In this document: piece after piece, positions 1 through 8,422 of the stretch
Position numbering within the stretch: position 1 is the stretch's first letter
Layout: every line of letters begins with the position of its first letter
Assembly: GCA_964585925.1 (NCBI GenBank)
Contig: CAZPFS010000024.1
Location: 1 to 31,078, forward strand
Length of the DNA: 31,078 bases
Direction: 5' to 3'
Origin: JAAZLS01 sp964585925
Lineage (GTDB): Bacteria; Bacillota; Dethiobacteria; DTU022
Program-made: the position numbers and the translations under genes
The notes under the pieces: generated by a model
What the model was told of the DNA's origin: nothing
What the model saw: only the letters and a program-made list of their open reading frames with translations
The model's database searches: none

Positions 1-22
1 CCACAACAACTTCGTGTAATGT

Positions 23-69
23 GAAAACGCCGCTAAACCCTTATGGCAAAGGGGTCTAATGGCGTTTTT
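23..69. terminator. Bidirectional intrinsic terminator
   Basis: AAAACGCC at 24-31 pairs perfectly with GGCGTTTT at 61-68. A second inner stem (ACCC at 37-40 with GGGT at 52-55) extends it. The hairpin ends in a T run at 65-69 on the + strand and an A run at 24-27 that is a T run on the - strand. It probably separates dnaA from the gene to the left of the window. Confidence 0.7.
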
Positions 70-401
70 CTATCATTCAACTGCAAAAGTCAGGATAAAA
101 GCGACAATGCAAGCTGAACGGTATTTGGAATTGTGACCCTATTTTAAATATCCATTCTCTTTTCCGCCTGTGACTGATAAGCCCTGATCGGGCTCTCTTA
201 TAATTAATAATGCCTGATTTTTCACCTTTTTCGGCAGCTATTGGGAATTGCAGCCGGCACTTCTTTTTGTTAGTATAATAATACTTGTACATTTTCAATG
301 TGCTACTTATCCACAGCTCATTGTTAATAACTCGGGTAATTGTTAATAATTTTACTTATACCCGGCATTCAAGGTTATTACGCGCGGGGAGGTTCATTAT
401 A
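70..401 (+). promoter_or_regulatory. dnaA upstream region with DnaA box
   Basis: No gene is supported in this 330-base stretch. It holds a perfect DnaA box (TTATCCACA) at 307-315 on the + strand and an exact 11-bp direct repeat, ATTGTTAATAA, at 320-330 and 339-349. Two TATAAT hexamers (199-204 and 274-279) are possible -10 elements, but neither has a good -35 at normal spacing. A short hairpin, AGCCC/GGGCT, lies at 180-194. This is probably the dnaA promoter and autoregulatory region, and possibly the upstream half of a bipartite oriC. I see no rpmH on the - strand. Confidence 0.6.
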
Positions 402-1778
402 ATGAATCATCAACTCTCCCAGGTTTGGAACCGCATGTTGATTGAGATCGAGAAAAATCTGAGCAGGCCCAGCTTCGAAACCTGGCTCAAATCAACCCGC
501 CCGGTTTCCCTGACCGGTAACACTATTGTTATAGAAGTACCCAATGATTTTACCAAAGACTGGCTCGAATCAAGGTACAGGCAATCAATACTCGGGATCA
601 TAAAAAATATTACCGGTGAAAAATATAATATAACCTTTGTGATCGCCTCATCTGTCGATTCCTTGCTGGACAACCCGGCCGACCTTCAGCTTTCCCAACC
701 CCTGAATCTTCGCCATGATAATCCAAAAAATTTCAATTATAAAAATTATCAGGGCTCCCCCTTGAACCCCCGATATACATTTGAAAGTTTTGTGGTTGGT
801 AACTGCAACCGCTTGGCTCATGCCGCATCACTAGCCGTGGCAGAAGCGCCGTCGAGGGCATACAATCCTTTATTTATTTATGGTGGAGTGGGATTGGGGA
901 AAACCCATTTGCTGCATGCTATCGGTCATTATATCCTAGACAATAATCATGGCTGTAAAAAAATCACCTACATATCTACTGAGAAATTTACCAATGAATT
1001 TATTAATTCTATTCGTGATAACAAAACAGTTGATTTTAGAAATAAATACCGGAATGTAGATGTACTGTTGATTGATGATATACAATTTTTGGCCGGAAAG
1101 GAACAAACCCAGGAAGAATTTTTCCATACCTTCAACACCTTACATGAAAGCTATCGTCAAGTAGTGGTTTCCAGCGATCGCCCCCCAAAGGAAATCCCCA
1201 CCCTGGAGGATCGGCTGCGATCCAGATTTGAATGGGGTTTAATTACAGATATAAATTCACCTGATTTGGAAACAAGGATGGCCATCCTCAAAAAAAAGGC
1301 AACCTCAGAAAACCTTTATATCCCAAATGAGGTTGTGATGTATATAGCCGGCAAAATCGACACCAATATCAGAGAACTGGAAGGAGCCCTGATCCGAATA
1401 ATTGCCTGTTCTTCTCTATCCAGTTCCCCCATGTCCCTTGAGCTGGCCGAGGAAGCGCTGAAAGATATTATTTCTTCACCTAAAAGGAAGATCACTATTA
1501 ATCAAATACTAAAACACACCTCTTCCCGTTTTGATATAACCCCACAGGACATTAAATCAAAAAAAAGAACCCAGGCCATTGCTCTTTCCCGCCAGGTAGC
1601 CATGTATTTGACCCGTGAATTGACTGACTATTCTCTGATCAAAATCGGCCAGGAGTTTGGGGGGCGTGATCATACCACTGTAATCCATGCATGCAAAAAA
1701 ATTGAAAATGAACTTTCTTTCAACAGTGATCTGAAAAATAAAGTGTCTCTTATAAAAAATGATTTAGCTGAAGGGTGA
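402..1778 (+). CDS. dnaA: Chromosomal replication initiator protein DnaA
   Basis: DnaA is the AAA+ initiator that binds DnaA boxes, melts the origin and loads the replicative helicase. The product is 458 aa, normal for the family. Visible parts are the N-terminal helicase/partner domain (about 1-90), a variable linker, the Walker A motif GGVGLGKT at about 161-168, Walker B VLLIDD at about 221-226, and the domain IV DNA-binding signature GGRDHTTV at about 420-427. I chose the ATG at 402 because GGGGAGG lies at 386-392 and because the family N-terminus (NHQLSQVWNRML) begins there; the open frame runs 39 codons further upstream but without family similarity. DnaA boxes on both sides suggest autoregulation. 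Confidence 0.98.
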   Translation: MNHQLSQVWNRMLIEIEKNLSRPSFETWLKSTRPVSLTGNTIVIEVPNDFTKDWLESRYRQSILGIIKNITGEKYNITFVIASSVDSLLDNPADLQLSQPLNLRHDNPKNFNYKNYQGSPLNPRYTFESFVVGNCNRLAHAASLAVAEAPSRAYNPLFIYGGVGLGKTHLLHAIGHYILDNNHGCKKITYISTEKFTNEFINSIRDNKTVDFRNKYRNVDVLLIDDIQFLAGKEQTQEEFFHTFNTLHESYRQVVVSSDRPPKEIPTLEDRLRSRFEWGLITDINSPDLETRMAILKKKATSENLYIPNEVVMYIAGKIDTNIRELEGALIRIIACSSLSSSPMSLELAEEALKDIISSPKRKITINQILKHTSSRFDITPQDIKSKKRTQAIALSRQVAMYLTRELTDYSLIKIGQEFGGRDHTTVIHACKKIENELSFNSDLKNKVSLIKNDLAEG

Positions 1779-2026
1779 TTAATTTATTGTATATTTTTAT
1801 GTGGACAACCTGTGCATATTATTTCATATCATAAAATATGTTCAGATCCTTTTTTGATAATTCACAGCTTGTCCAGAATTACATTAGGCTGAATCTAATA
1901 TTTTTTCCGGTGTTTATTCCGGTTCTATACAATATCCACATACCTTACTATAACTATTATTTATATATATTTATCGTACAAGTATTTAAATATTGTGGGT
2001 AAGTTTTTAAAGGAGGTTATAAACGA
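1779..2026 (+). other. Origin of replication (oriC), dnaA-dnaN intergenic part
   Basis: This AT-rich spacer holds DnaA-box-like 9-mers at 1800-1808 (- strand, TTGTCCACA), 1811-1819 (- strand, ATATGCACA), 1858-1866 (TAATTCACA), 1869-1877 (TTGTCCAGA), 1932-1940 (ATATCCACA) and 1994-2002 (- strand, TTACCCACA). Each is one mismatch from TTATNCACA, except TTGTCCAGA, which has two. After the box at 1932-1940 come CC and then triplets TTA CTA TAA CTA TTA TTT, followed by a run of A and T to 1992. Five of six triplets fit the complement of the DnaA-trio, 3'-(G/A)A(T/A)-5'. I infer that this is the unwinding element. Confidence 0.75.
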
Positions 2027-3133
2027 ATGTATTTTAAAAAAGAAGATCTTTTATCATGCCTCGGGATTATTGAAAAAGCACTTCCCATAAAAACAACTCC
2101 CGTTCCATTAATTGATAATATTTATTTTAATTGCCTGAAGGATGAGGTTTTATTTTCAGCCACCAATCTGGAGATGGAAATTACCTGCAAGTTGCCTTAC
2201 CATAACCAGCAGAGTTTTAAGCTACTTCTTCCACCCAGGATAATTGATATCATCCGCTATCTCCCCGATCAGAATGTTGAAATGATATTTGATCTGGAAC
2301 GTTTTTCTATAGAAATTCGCAGTGGCGGGTCAATATATTGTCTACATGGCGCAGATCCGGCCGAATATCCGGTATCTACATTCACGGAAGCAGAACAGAC
2401 GTGTCCCCAAATTACCCTGTCCGGGTTTAAACAGGCTCTCAGACAGGTGGTTTTTGCCTCATCCACAGAGGAAGGACGACCTGTTTTCACCGGACTGCTA
2501 TTTTCATTTGAGCCCCGGGGTATTACAATTACTGCTTCCGATACATACCGAGTAGCCATTTCCAATATACCGGTTTCCGATCATAAAGTTGATTTTGAGC
2601 CGGTTTTAATTCCGGCAAGGTCAATGCGGGAGTTGATCAAAATATTAAACGACGATGATCAACAGGTGGCAATCGGATTTCATAAAGATCAGGTGATCTT
2701 TGATTTCCAGGAGATCAAGGTTGTGACCAAGGTGCTTGATGAAAAATTTCCCGATATATCGGGAATTATCCCACCGGGCTTTAAGACCAGGCTGGAGTTC
2801 AATTGCCGGTTATTTGAGGAAACTGTAAACCGCGCTTCACTGCTGGCAGAAGGACTCAACAAACCAATTTGCTTCTCCTATAGAGGAAATGAATCGAGTC
2901 TTCAAGTAACATCCAGTTCACAGGCGGGCAAAATGGAAGAGGACCTTGAAGTTAAGGCTGAAGGGGAAGAATTCCAGGTCTATCTGAACTCAAGGTTTTT
3001 ATTGGAAATGATGAAAACGATCGAGTGTGAAATGCTTTCTGCAGAATTTAACGGGCAAAGTGGACCTGTTATTTTTCGCCCGATGGAAGAAAATCAATAT
3101 CTGTATTTGGTACTGCCCATAAAAATTTCATAG
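2027..3133 (+). CDS. dnaN: DNA polymerase III subunit beta (sliding clamp)
   Basis: The beta clamp is a ring-shaped homodimer that encircles DNA and tethers the replicative polymerase and other repair and replication proteins. The 368-aa product has the normal length and the threefold repeated clamp domains. Recognisable stretches include RPVFTGLLF and ASDTYRVA in the middle domain and a C-terminal hydrophobic end, YLVLPIKIS, typical of the family. The ATG at 2027 is preceded by AGGAGG at 2011-2016 with 10-nt spacing. It follows oriC directly, the canonical arrangement. One origin-proximal DnaA-box-like site lies only 24 bp upstream of the start codon, so initiation-linked repression is possible. 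Confidence 0.97.
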   Translation: MYFKKEDLLSCLGIIEKALPIKTTPVPLIDNIYFNCLKDEVLFSATNLEMEITCKLPYHNQQSFKLLLPPRIIDIIRYLPDQNVEMIFDLERFSIEIRSGGSIYCLHGADPAEYPVSTFTEAEQTCPQITLSGFKQALRQVVFASSTEEGRPVFTGLLFSFEPRGITITASDTYRVAISNIPVSDHKVDFEPVLIPARSMRELIKILNDDDQQVAIGFHKDQVIFDFQEIKVVTKVLDEKFPDISGIIPPGFKTRLEFNCRLFEETVNRASLLAEGLNKPICFSYRGNESSLQVTSSSQAGKMEEDLEVKAEGEEFQVYLNSRFLLEMMKTIECEMLSAEFNGQSGPVIFRPMEENQYLYLVLPIKIS

Positions 3134-3165
3134 GTACAGCGTAACAGCACCGCTAACCGGTAGTA

Positions 3166-3258
3166 ATGAAAAAAATATGTGGAGGGGAGAGGGCCGCTTC
3201 GGTAGCCGAACATACATGGGCATCGGGTATTTTTAATATCGGGAGGATAGGCCAGTGA
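3166..3258 (+). CDS. Possible 30-aa leader ORF coupled to the DUF721 gene
   Basis: An ATG at 3166 opens a 30-codon frame beginning MKKICGGERAASV and ending IGRIGQ. Its TGA at 3256-3258 overlaps the GTG start of the next gene in a GTGA tetranucleotide, the geometry of translational coupling. There is no clear Shine-Dalgarno before this ATG, and I recognise no family. A small hairpin (TTCGG-TAG-CCGAA, 3198-3210) lies inside it. It may be chance, as the stretch could simply be the untranslated leader of the downstream gene. Confidence 0.2.
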   Translation: MKKICGGERAASVAEHTWASGIFNIGRIGQ

Positions 3259-3674
3259 ACCAGCTCAGTGAAATAGTGGTCGGGCTATTGCATTCCAGGG
3301 GCCTGTGGAACGGGTATCAGATCGGTAATTTGATTAGCAACTGGGGTAAAATGGTGGGAGACCCTTTGGGCAAGGTTACCCGGGCTAAAGATTTTAGCCG
3401 GGGAAGATTGAGGGTAATAGTGCAGGATCCGGTATGGGGTTTTCACCTTTCAATGATGAAAACCGAAATAATAAACAAGTTAAATGTTCAATTAGGCAAT
3501 GCACTGATTAAAGATGTTTATTTCCAGGTCGGAGAAATAACAACCCCACAATCACCGGGGCAGCAAACTGCAGTCGATGTGGGTAATAATATACCCTCCA
3601 CGGAGACAGGATCCCCCGTTGAATTTAAAAATAATCTGAAACGACTTCGAAAGTTAACCGTATCCGATCAGTGA
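3255..3674 (+). CDS. DUF721 (DciA-like) protein
   Basis: The 139-aa product matches the DUF721 family by pattern: an N-terminal helix, conserved Trp30, then the central RLRVIVQDPVWGFHL segment with Trp61, followed by a helix and IKDVYFQVGEI. In bacteria lacking DnaC or DnaI, members called DciA help operate the replicative helicase DnaB; whether this one does is inference. The C-terminal 40 residues look disordered. Start is GTG at 3255 with GGGAGG at 3241-3246. In this position between dnaN and remB, relatives usually also carry yaaA and recF, which are missing. The origin-proximal location fits a replication role. Confidence 0.75.
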   Translation: MNQLSEIVVGLLHSRGLWNGYQIGNLISNWGKMVGDPLGKVTRAKDFSRGRLRVIVQDPVWGFHLSMMKTEIINKLNVQLGNALIKDVYFQVGEITTPQSPGQQTAVDVGNNIPSTETGSPVEFKNNLKRLRKLTVSDQ

Positions 3675-3706
3675 AAAATCTTAATTAAAACCAAGGCGGT
3701 GGATAA

Positions 3707-3955
3707 ATGTTCACGCATACAGGCGGTTCGAGAATAATTTATTCCAAAGAGATTGTAGGTATATTTCACCTGCCCCCGGAGACAACGGATATAAACAAGG
3801 AATTTATAGAATCAGCCTTTTCTTTGATAGATGGGCGGGAATTTAAAAAAAACAAATCCTTTGTGGTGACCACCGATAGCGTGGTATTGTCCCCTATCTC
3901 TCCCTTAACCCTGGCCAGGCGCAGCAACTTTATGACCATCAAAACCGCCTCCTGA
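3707..3955 (+). CDS. remB: Extracellular matrix regulatory protein RemB-like (DUF370)
   Basis: This is an 82-aa protein of the DUF370 family. The pattern GSRIIYSKEIVGIFHL at the N-terminus and the C-terminal SPISPLTLARR fit the YaaB/RemB group, which sits upstream of gyrB in Bacillus and many Clostridia. In B. subtilis, RemA and RemB affect biofilm matrix genes; RemA is a DNA-binding protein, and RemB is less well understood. The ribosome binding site is weak (AAGGCGGTGG at 3693-3702). The gene lies 32 bp after the DUF721 gene and probably shares its transcript. Confidence 0.85.
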   Translation: MFTHTGGSRIIYSKEIVGIFHLPPETTDINKEFIESAFSLIDGREFKKNKSFVVTTDSVVLSPISPLTLARRSNFMTIKTAS

Positions 3956-3976
3956 ACGATCGGGGGTGGGGTTGAT

Positions 3977-4005
3977 TTACCATATAGTTTAATTAATGAT
4001 ATAAT
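3977..4005 (+). promoter_or_regulatory. Sigma-A promoter for gyrB
   Basis: A perfect -10 TATAAT at 4000-4005 is preceded by TGA (extended -10, 3997-3999). TTACCA at 3977-3982 serves as -35 with a 17-bp spacer. The predicted start is near 4012, giving a leader of about 43 nt before the gyrB ATG. Confidence 0.6.
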
Positions 4006-4054
4006 GGTGTAATAGCCATATACGTTATACTCAGGAGGATTGTGAACATAATAT

Positions 4055-5965
4055 ATGGGACCTAACATAAATTCCGATTATGATGCCACTCACATCCAGG
4101 TGTTGGAGGGGCTGGAGGCGGTGCGCCGTCGTCCCAGCATGTATATAGGCTCCACCGGGAGCAGGGGCTTGCATCACCTTATTTTTGAGGTGGTAGATAA
4201 TAGTATCGATGAGGTTCTTTCGGGATTCTGTCGTGAAATAAGGGTAATTGTGCATGAGGACAACAGTGTTACGGTAACCGATGACGGGCGCGGAATACCG
4301 GTGGAAAACCACCCCGAACTCCATCGTCCCGCGGTGGAGGTGGTTCTGACCACTCTCCATGCCGGCGGAAAATTTGGGAATAAAAGCTATAAAGTTTCCG
4401 GGGGGCTGCACGGGGTAGGGGTGGCGGTGGTAAATGCCCTGTCCAGATGGCTGGAAATTGAAGTGTCCAGGGATGGAAAAATTTATTTCCAGCGTTTTCA
4501 ACGGGGGGAAAAGACAACCGAGCTTCAGGTCAAAGGGAGCTCCAGAAACACCGGCACCAAAATTACATTTTACCCCGACCCGAAAATATTTGACCAGGTC
4601 GATTTCGACCATGATATTATAATTCAGCGTCTGAGGGAATTGGCGTTTTTAAACAAGGGGACGCGCATAGTTTTTAAGGATTTACGAAGCAAGATGGAAG
4701 AAAAATTTAAATATGACGGCGGTATTGTTCAATTTGTATCTTTTTTGAATGACGGCAAAGAATGTTTTCCCAAAAAACCAGTCTATATTATCAATGAGAT
4801 TAACGGCTGTACAGTTGAAATCGCCTTGCAATACCATACCGGATATACCGATTCCATATACTCGTATGCAAACAATATTCACACCAAGGAGGGAGGCACC
4901 CATGAGGCCGGTTTTAAAAGTTCACTTACCCGTCTGGTCAATGATTACGGCCGTAAAACCGGCAGCCTCAAAGAAAACCAGCCCAATTTAACGGGTGAAG
5001 ATATCAGGGAGGGGTTAACCTCCGTTTTGAGTGTAAAACTGCTTAATCCCCAGTTTGAAGGACAGACTAAAACCAAACTGGGAAACAGCGATTTGCGCAG
5101 CATCGTGGAAAATGTGCTCTATGCCGGCCTGGAAGCCTATTTGGAACAAAACCCGGTTTTTGCCAAAAGAATTTCTGAAAAGGCGGTAAGCGCCTCCCAG
5201 GCCCGGGAGGCAGCCCGCAAAGCCCGGGAGCTGACCCGGCGCAAAAATGCTCTGGACATTTCCGGGTTGCCGGGAAAGCTGGCTGACTGCACCTCCCGGG
5301 AACCGGCGGGAAGCGAGTTGTTTATTGTAGAAGGGGATTCCGCCGGTGGTTCGGCCAAAGGAGGACGGGATCGGCAGTTTCAGGCGATATTACCCCTGCG
5401 GGGAAAAATTTTAAATGTGGAGAAAGCCCGTCTGGACAAAGTGCTTTCCAATGAGGAGATCCGGACCCTGATCACTGCCCTGGGAACGGGGATCGATGAA
5501 GAGTTTGCCCTGGAAAAGGCACGCTATCACCGGATCATCATCATGACCGATGCCGATGTGGATGGCTCCCATATCCGGACCCTGCTGCTTACATTTTTCT
5601 ATCGTTATATGCGGCCTTTAATCGAGGCGGGTTACGTGTACATTGCCCAGCCTCCCCTATACAAGATCAAAAAAGGGAAAGAAGAACAATATCTTTACCG
5701 GGATGAAGAGCTGGAGAGACTGCTGGAGGCATGGGGCCGGGAGGGGAATGTCCAGATTCAACGCTACAAGGGTTTGGGAGAGATGAACCCCGAACAGCTC
5801 TGGGAGACAACCATGGATCCCGAACACCGGGTGATCCGCCAGATTCAACTGGTGGATGCCATCAGAGCTGATCAGATATTCAGCATTTTGATGGGTGAAA
5901 AGGTGGAACCGCGTCGAAAATTTATTGAAAAAAATGCCCGGCTGGTAAAAAACCTGGACATTTGA
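4055..5965 (+). CDS. gyrB: DNA gyrase subunit B
   Basis: GyrB is the ATPase half of the A2B2 gyrase that introduces negative supercoils. The 636-aa length is usual for the short Gram-positive form. The GHKL ATPase motifs are clear: VVDNSIDEVLSG, DDGRGIPV and GGLHGVGVAVVNALS. The TOPRIM domain has EGDSAGGSAKGGRDRQ starting at Glu426 and DADVDGSHIRTLLL with Asp499 and Asp501. The QRYKGLGEMNPEQLWETTM block lies near the C-terminus. In-frame stops at 4043 and 4049 force the ATG at 4055. The best Shine-Dalgarno (AGGAGG, 4033-4038) is then 16 nt away, longer than normal. Confidence 0.98.
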   Translation: MGPNINSDYDATHIQVLEGLEAVRRRPSMYIGSTGSRGLHHLIFEVVDNSIDEVLSGFCREIRVIVHEDNSVTVTDDGRGIPVENHPELHRPAVEVVLTTLHAGGKFGNKSYKVSGGLHGVGVAVVNALSRWLEIEVSRDGKIYFQRFQRGEKTTELQVKGSSRNTGTKITFYPDPKIFDQVDFDHDIIIQRLRELAFLNKGTRIVFKDLRSKMEEKFKYDGGIVQFVSFLNDGKECFPKKPVYIINEINGCTVEIALQYHTGYTDSIYSYANNIHTKEGGTHEAGFKSSLTRLVNDYGRKTGSLKENQPNLTGEDIREGLTSVLSVKLLNPQFEGQTKTKLGNSDLRSIVENVLYAGLEAYLEQNPVFAKRISEKAVSASQAREAARKARELTRRKNALDISGLPGKLADCTSREPAGSELFIVEGDSAGGSAKGGRDRQFQAILPLRGKILNVEKARLDKVLSNEEIRTLITALGTGIDEEFALEKARYHRIIIMTDADVDGSHIRTLLLTFFYRYMRPLIEAGYVYIAQPPLYKIKKGKEEQYLYRDEELERLLEAWGREGNVQIQRYKGLGEMNPEQLWETTMDPEHRVIRQIQLVDAIRADQIFSILMGEKVEPRRKFIEKNARLVKNLDI

Positions 5966-5999
5966 TTTTTCACATTTTAAATACTAAAGGGAGATCTAG

Positions 6000-8417
6000 A
6001 TGGCCGAAAAAGAGCGCATAGTACCTGTAAATATATACCAGGAGGTTAAAACTTCCTTTCTAGATTATGCTATGAGCGTGATCGTAAGCCGGGCCTTGCC
6101 GGACGTCCGGGACGGTTTGAAGCCGGTGCACCGCCGGATACTTTATTCCATGTACGAGATGGGTTCAACTTTTGACAAGCCCCACCGGAAGTCGGCCCGA
6201 ATAGTGGGGGAGGTCATGGGTAAATATCACCCCCACGGAGATACGGCTATTTACGATACTCTGACCCGGATGGCCCAGGATTTTTCCATTCGCTACTGCC
6301 TGATCGATGGGCATGGCAATTTTGGCTCCATGGATGGGGATGCGGCGGCAGCCATGCGGTATACGGAAGCCCGGCTGGCCTCCATCTCCTCGGAACTCTT
6401 GACCGATATTCAAAAAAATACGGTGGATTTCCGGCCCAATTTTGATGAGAGCCTTCAGGAACCGGTAGTCCTCCCCTCCAGGTTTCCTAACCTGCTGGCC
6501 AACGGTTCGGCGGGGATAGCCGTGGGAATGGCCACTAACATACCACCCCATAACCTGGGGGAAATCATCGACGCCCTTCATTATCTCATGTCCCATCCGG
6601 AGGCGGCGGTGGAAGACTTGTTGCAGCATATCAAGGGGCCTGATTTTCCTACCGGCGGGATTATTCTTGATTCAGGCAACCTGGCCCAGGCTTACCGTAC
6701 GGGACGGGGAATTATCAAGATTCGCGGCCGGGTATACATTGAAAAAAGAGAAAAAAGCCACAACCAGATCATAATCAGCGAGATGCCATACCAGCAAAAC
6801 AAGGCCCGGCTGGTGGAAAAGATCGCCGAACTGGTCAAAAAGAAAAAGATCGATGGGATCACCGCCCTGCGTGACGAATCCGATCGTTCCGGGGTGCGGG
6901 TGGTGATCGAGGTCCGGCGGGATTATGACCCACAGGTAATCATTAACCAGCTTTATCAGTATACCCCTCTGCAACAGACCTTCGGCATAATCATGCTGGC
7001 TCTGGTCAACGGCGAGCCCAGAGTTTTAAATATCAGAGAAATCCTGGAGAGTTACCTGGAACATCAACGAGAGGTAATACGGAGAAGATCCCAGTTTGAT
7101 CTGGGGCGGGCTGAAGAAAGGCTGCACATTGTGGAAGGGCTGAAAACAGCCATCTCCAAGCTGGATGAGGTGCTTGCCCTGATCCGGCGTTCAGCGGACG
7201 GACCCACCGCCCGCAGCGGGCTGATGGAACTTCTTCAAATCACGGACAAACAGGCTCAGGCTATCCTCGATATGAGGCTGCAACGTCTGACCGGGCTGGA
7301 AATCGAAAAACTGGAGTCCGAGTACCGGGAACTGATGGAGCGGATCGCCTATTTGAGGCGGGTCCTGGCCGAGCCAGAGCTGGTCCTGCAGATTATCCGG
7401 GATGAACTGCAACAGATAAAGGATAAACACGGAGATGAACGGCGCACACAGATCCTTCGGGACGATGATGAGCTGTCGGATATTGACCTGATATTTGAGG
7501 AGGATGTGGTGATCACTATCACCGACCGCGGGTATATAAAAAGACTGCCTCTGACTACCTATCGCAGTCAGCGCCGGGGGGGAAAAGGGGTAATGGGGAT
7601 GCAACCTCTGGCCGATGATCGGGTGGAACAGATCTATATTACCTCCACTCATCACCAGTTGCTCTGTTTCAGCAATCTGGGCAAGGTGTATATGCTACAG
7701 GCCCACGAGGTTCCCGAATCCAGCCGGCAATCCCGGGGAACGCCCCTGGTCAACCTGCTTCCCCTGGAGAAAAAAGAATTTGTAACGGCTCTTTTGCCGA
7801 TTCAACATTTTGAAAAGAAGTTGGCCCTGTTGATGGTTACTTCCGCAGGTATCGTTAAAAAAACCAGGCTGAAGGAATACCGCCATACCAGAAAGAGCGG
7901 GATCATTGCCCTGACCCTGGATGCGGGCGATGAGCTGATCGCGGTCCAGCTTACCGATGGTGAGCGGGAAATTCTTATCGGAAGCAGCGAAGGGCTGTTT
8001 ATAAGATTCCATGAAAAAGAGATCCGGGAGATGGGGCGAATGGCCAGGGGGGTCAAGGGGATTTCCCTCCCTAAAGGGGCAAAAGTAGTGGGGGCCGATC
8101 TGATCTCCGAAGATCAGGAGGTGTTCATGGTTACCGAGCAGGGTTACGGCAAAAGAGTTCTATCTGCTGAATTTGCCTGCCAGCACAGGGGGGGGAAAGG
8201 GGTTATCGGAATAAAGACCAGTCCCACCAGCGGCCCGCTGATTGGCTTTCTTATCCCCAACCGCGAGCAAAACGAGGTGATTTTGATCACTGCCCGGGGC
8301 CAGGTGATTCGGCATAAGATAGGCGAGGTTTCGATTTTGGGGCGTTATTCCCGGGGGGTCACCCTGATGGATGTGGAGTCCGAAGACCGCGTGGTCAATT
8401 TCAGCGGGGTAGAATAA
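6000..8417 (+). CDS. gyrA: DNA gyrase subunit A
   Basis: GyrA carries the DNA breakage-reunion activity and the C-terminal DNA-wrapping beta-pinwheel. The 805-aa product has the active-site tyrosine at Tyr121 (MRYTEARL), the quinolone-pocket segment HPHGDTAIYD (about 77-86) and the gyrase-specific GyrA box QRRGGKG at about 524-530, which separates it from ParC. Thr82 occupies the position of E. coli Ser83. The start is ATG at 6000 after AAAGGGAG at 5986-5993. It follows gyrB by 34 bp, so the two are probably one transcript. No terminator is visible after it and the next gene starts 5 bp later. Confidence 0.98.
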   Translation: MAEKERIVPVNIYQEVKTSFLDYAMSVIVSRALPDVRDGLKPVHRRILYSMYEMGSTFDKPHRKSARIVGEVMGKYHPHGDTAIYDTLTRMAQDFSIRYCLIDGHGNFGSMDGDAAAAMRYTEARLASISSELLTDIQKNTVDFRPNFDESLQEPVVLPSRFPNLLANGSAGIAVGMATNIPPHNLGEIIDALHYLMSHPEAAVEDLLQHIKGPDFPTGGIILDSGNLAQAYRTGRGIIKIRGRVYIEKREKSHNQIIISEMPYQQNKARLVEKIAELVKKKKIDGITALRDESDRSGVRVVIEVRRDYDPQVIINQLYQYTPLQQTFGIIMLALVNGEPRVLNIREILESYLEHQREVIRRRSQFDLGRAEERLHIVEGLKTAISKLDEVLALIRRSADGPTARSGLMELLQITDKQAQAILDMRLQRLTGLEIEKLESEYRELMERIAYLRRVLAEPELVLQIIRDELQQIKDKHGDERRTQILRDDDELSDIDLIFEEDVVITITDRGYIKRLPLTTYRSQRRGGKGVMGMQPLADDRVEQIYITSTHHQLLCFSNLGKVYMLQAHEVPESSRQSRGTPLVNLLPLEKKEFVTALLPIQHFEKKLALLMVTSAGIVKKTRLKEYRHTRKSGIIALTLDAGDELIAVQLTDGEREILIGSSEGLFIRFHEKEIREMGRMARGVKGISLPKGAKVVGADLISEDQEVFMVTEQGYGKRVLSAEFACQHRGGKGVIGIKTSPTSGPLIGFLIPNREQNEVILITARGQVIRHKIGEVSILGRYSRGVTLMDVESEDRVVNFSGVE

Positions 8418-8422
8418 TATAT

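Noticed and set aside
77..298. Possible rpmH or other gene on the - strand upstream of dnaA
   Set aside because: The 73-residue translation does not resemble ribosomal protein L34, which is expected near this place, and the region is AT-rich and regulatory in character.
285..401. Extended N-terminus of DnaA from the ATG at 285
   Set aside because: The extra 39 codons overlap the DnaA box and AT-rich promoter region, have no ribosome binding site and do not resemble DnaA.
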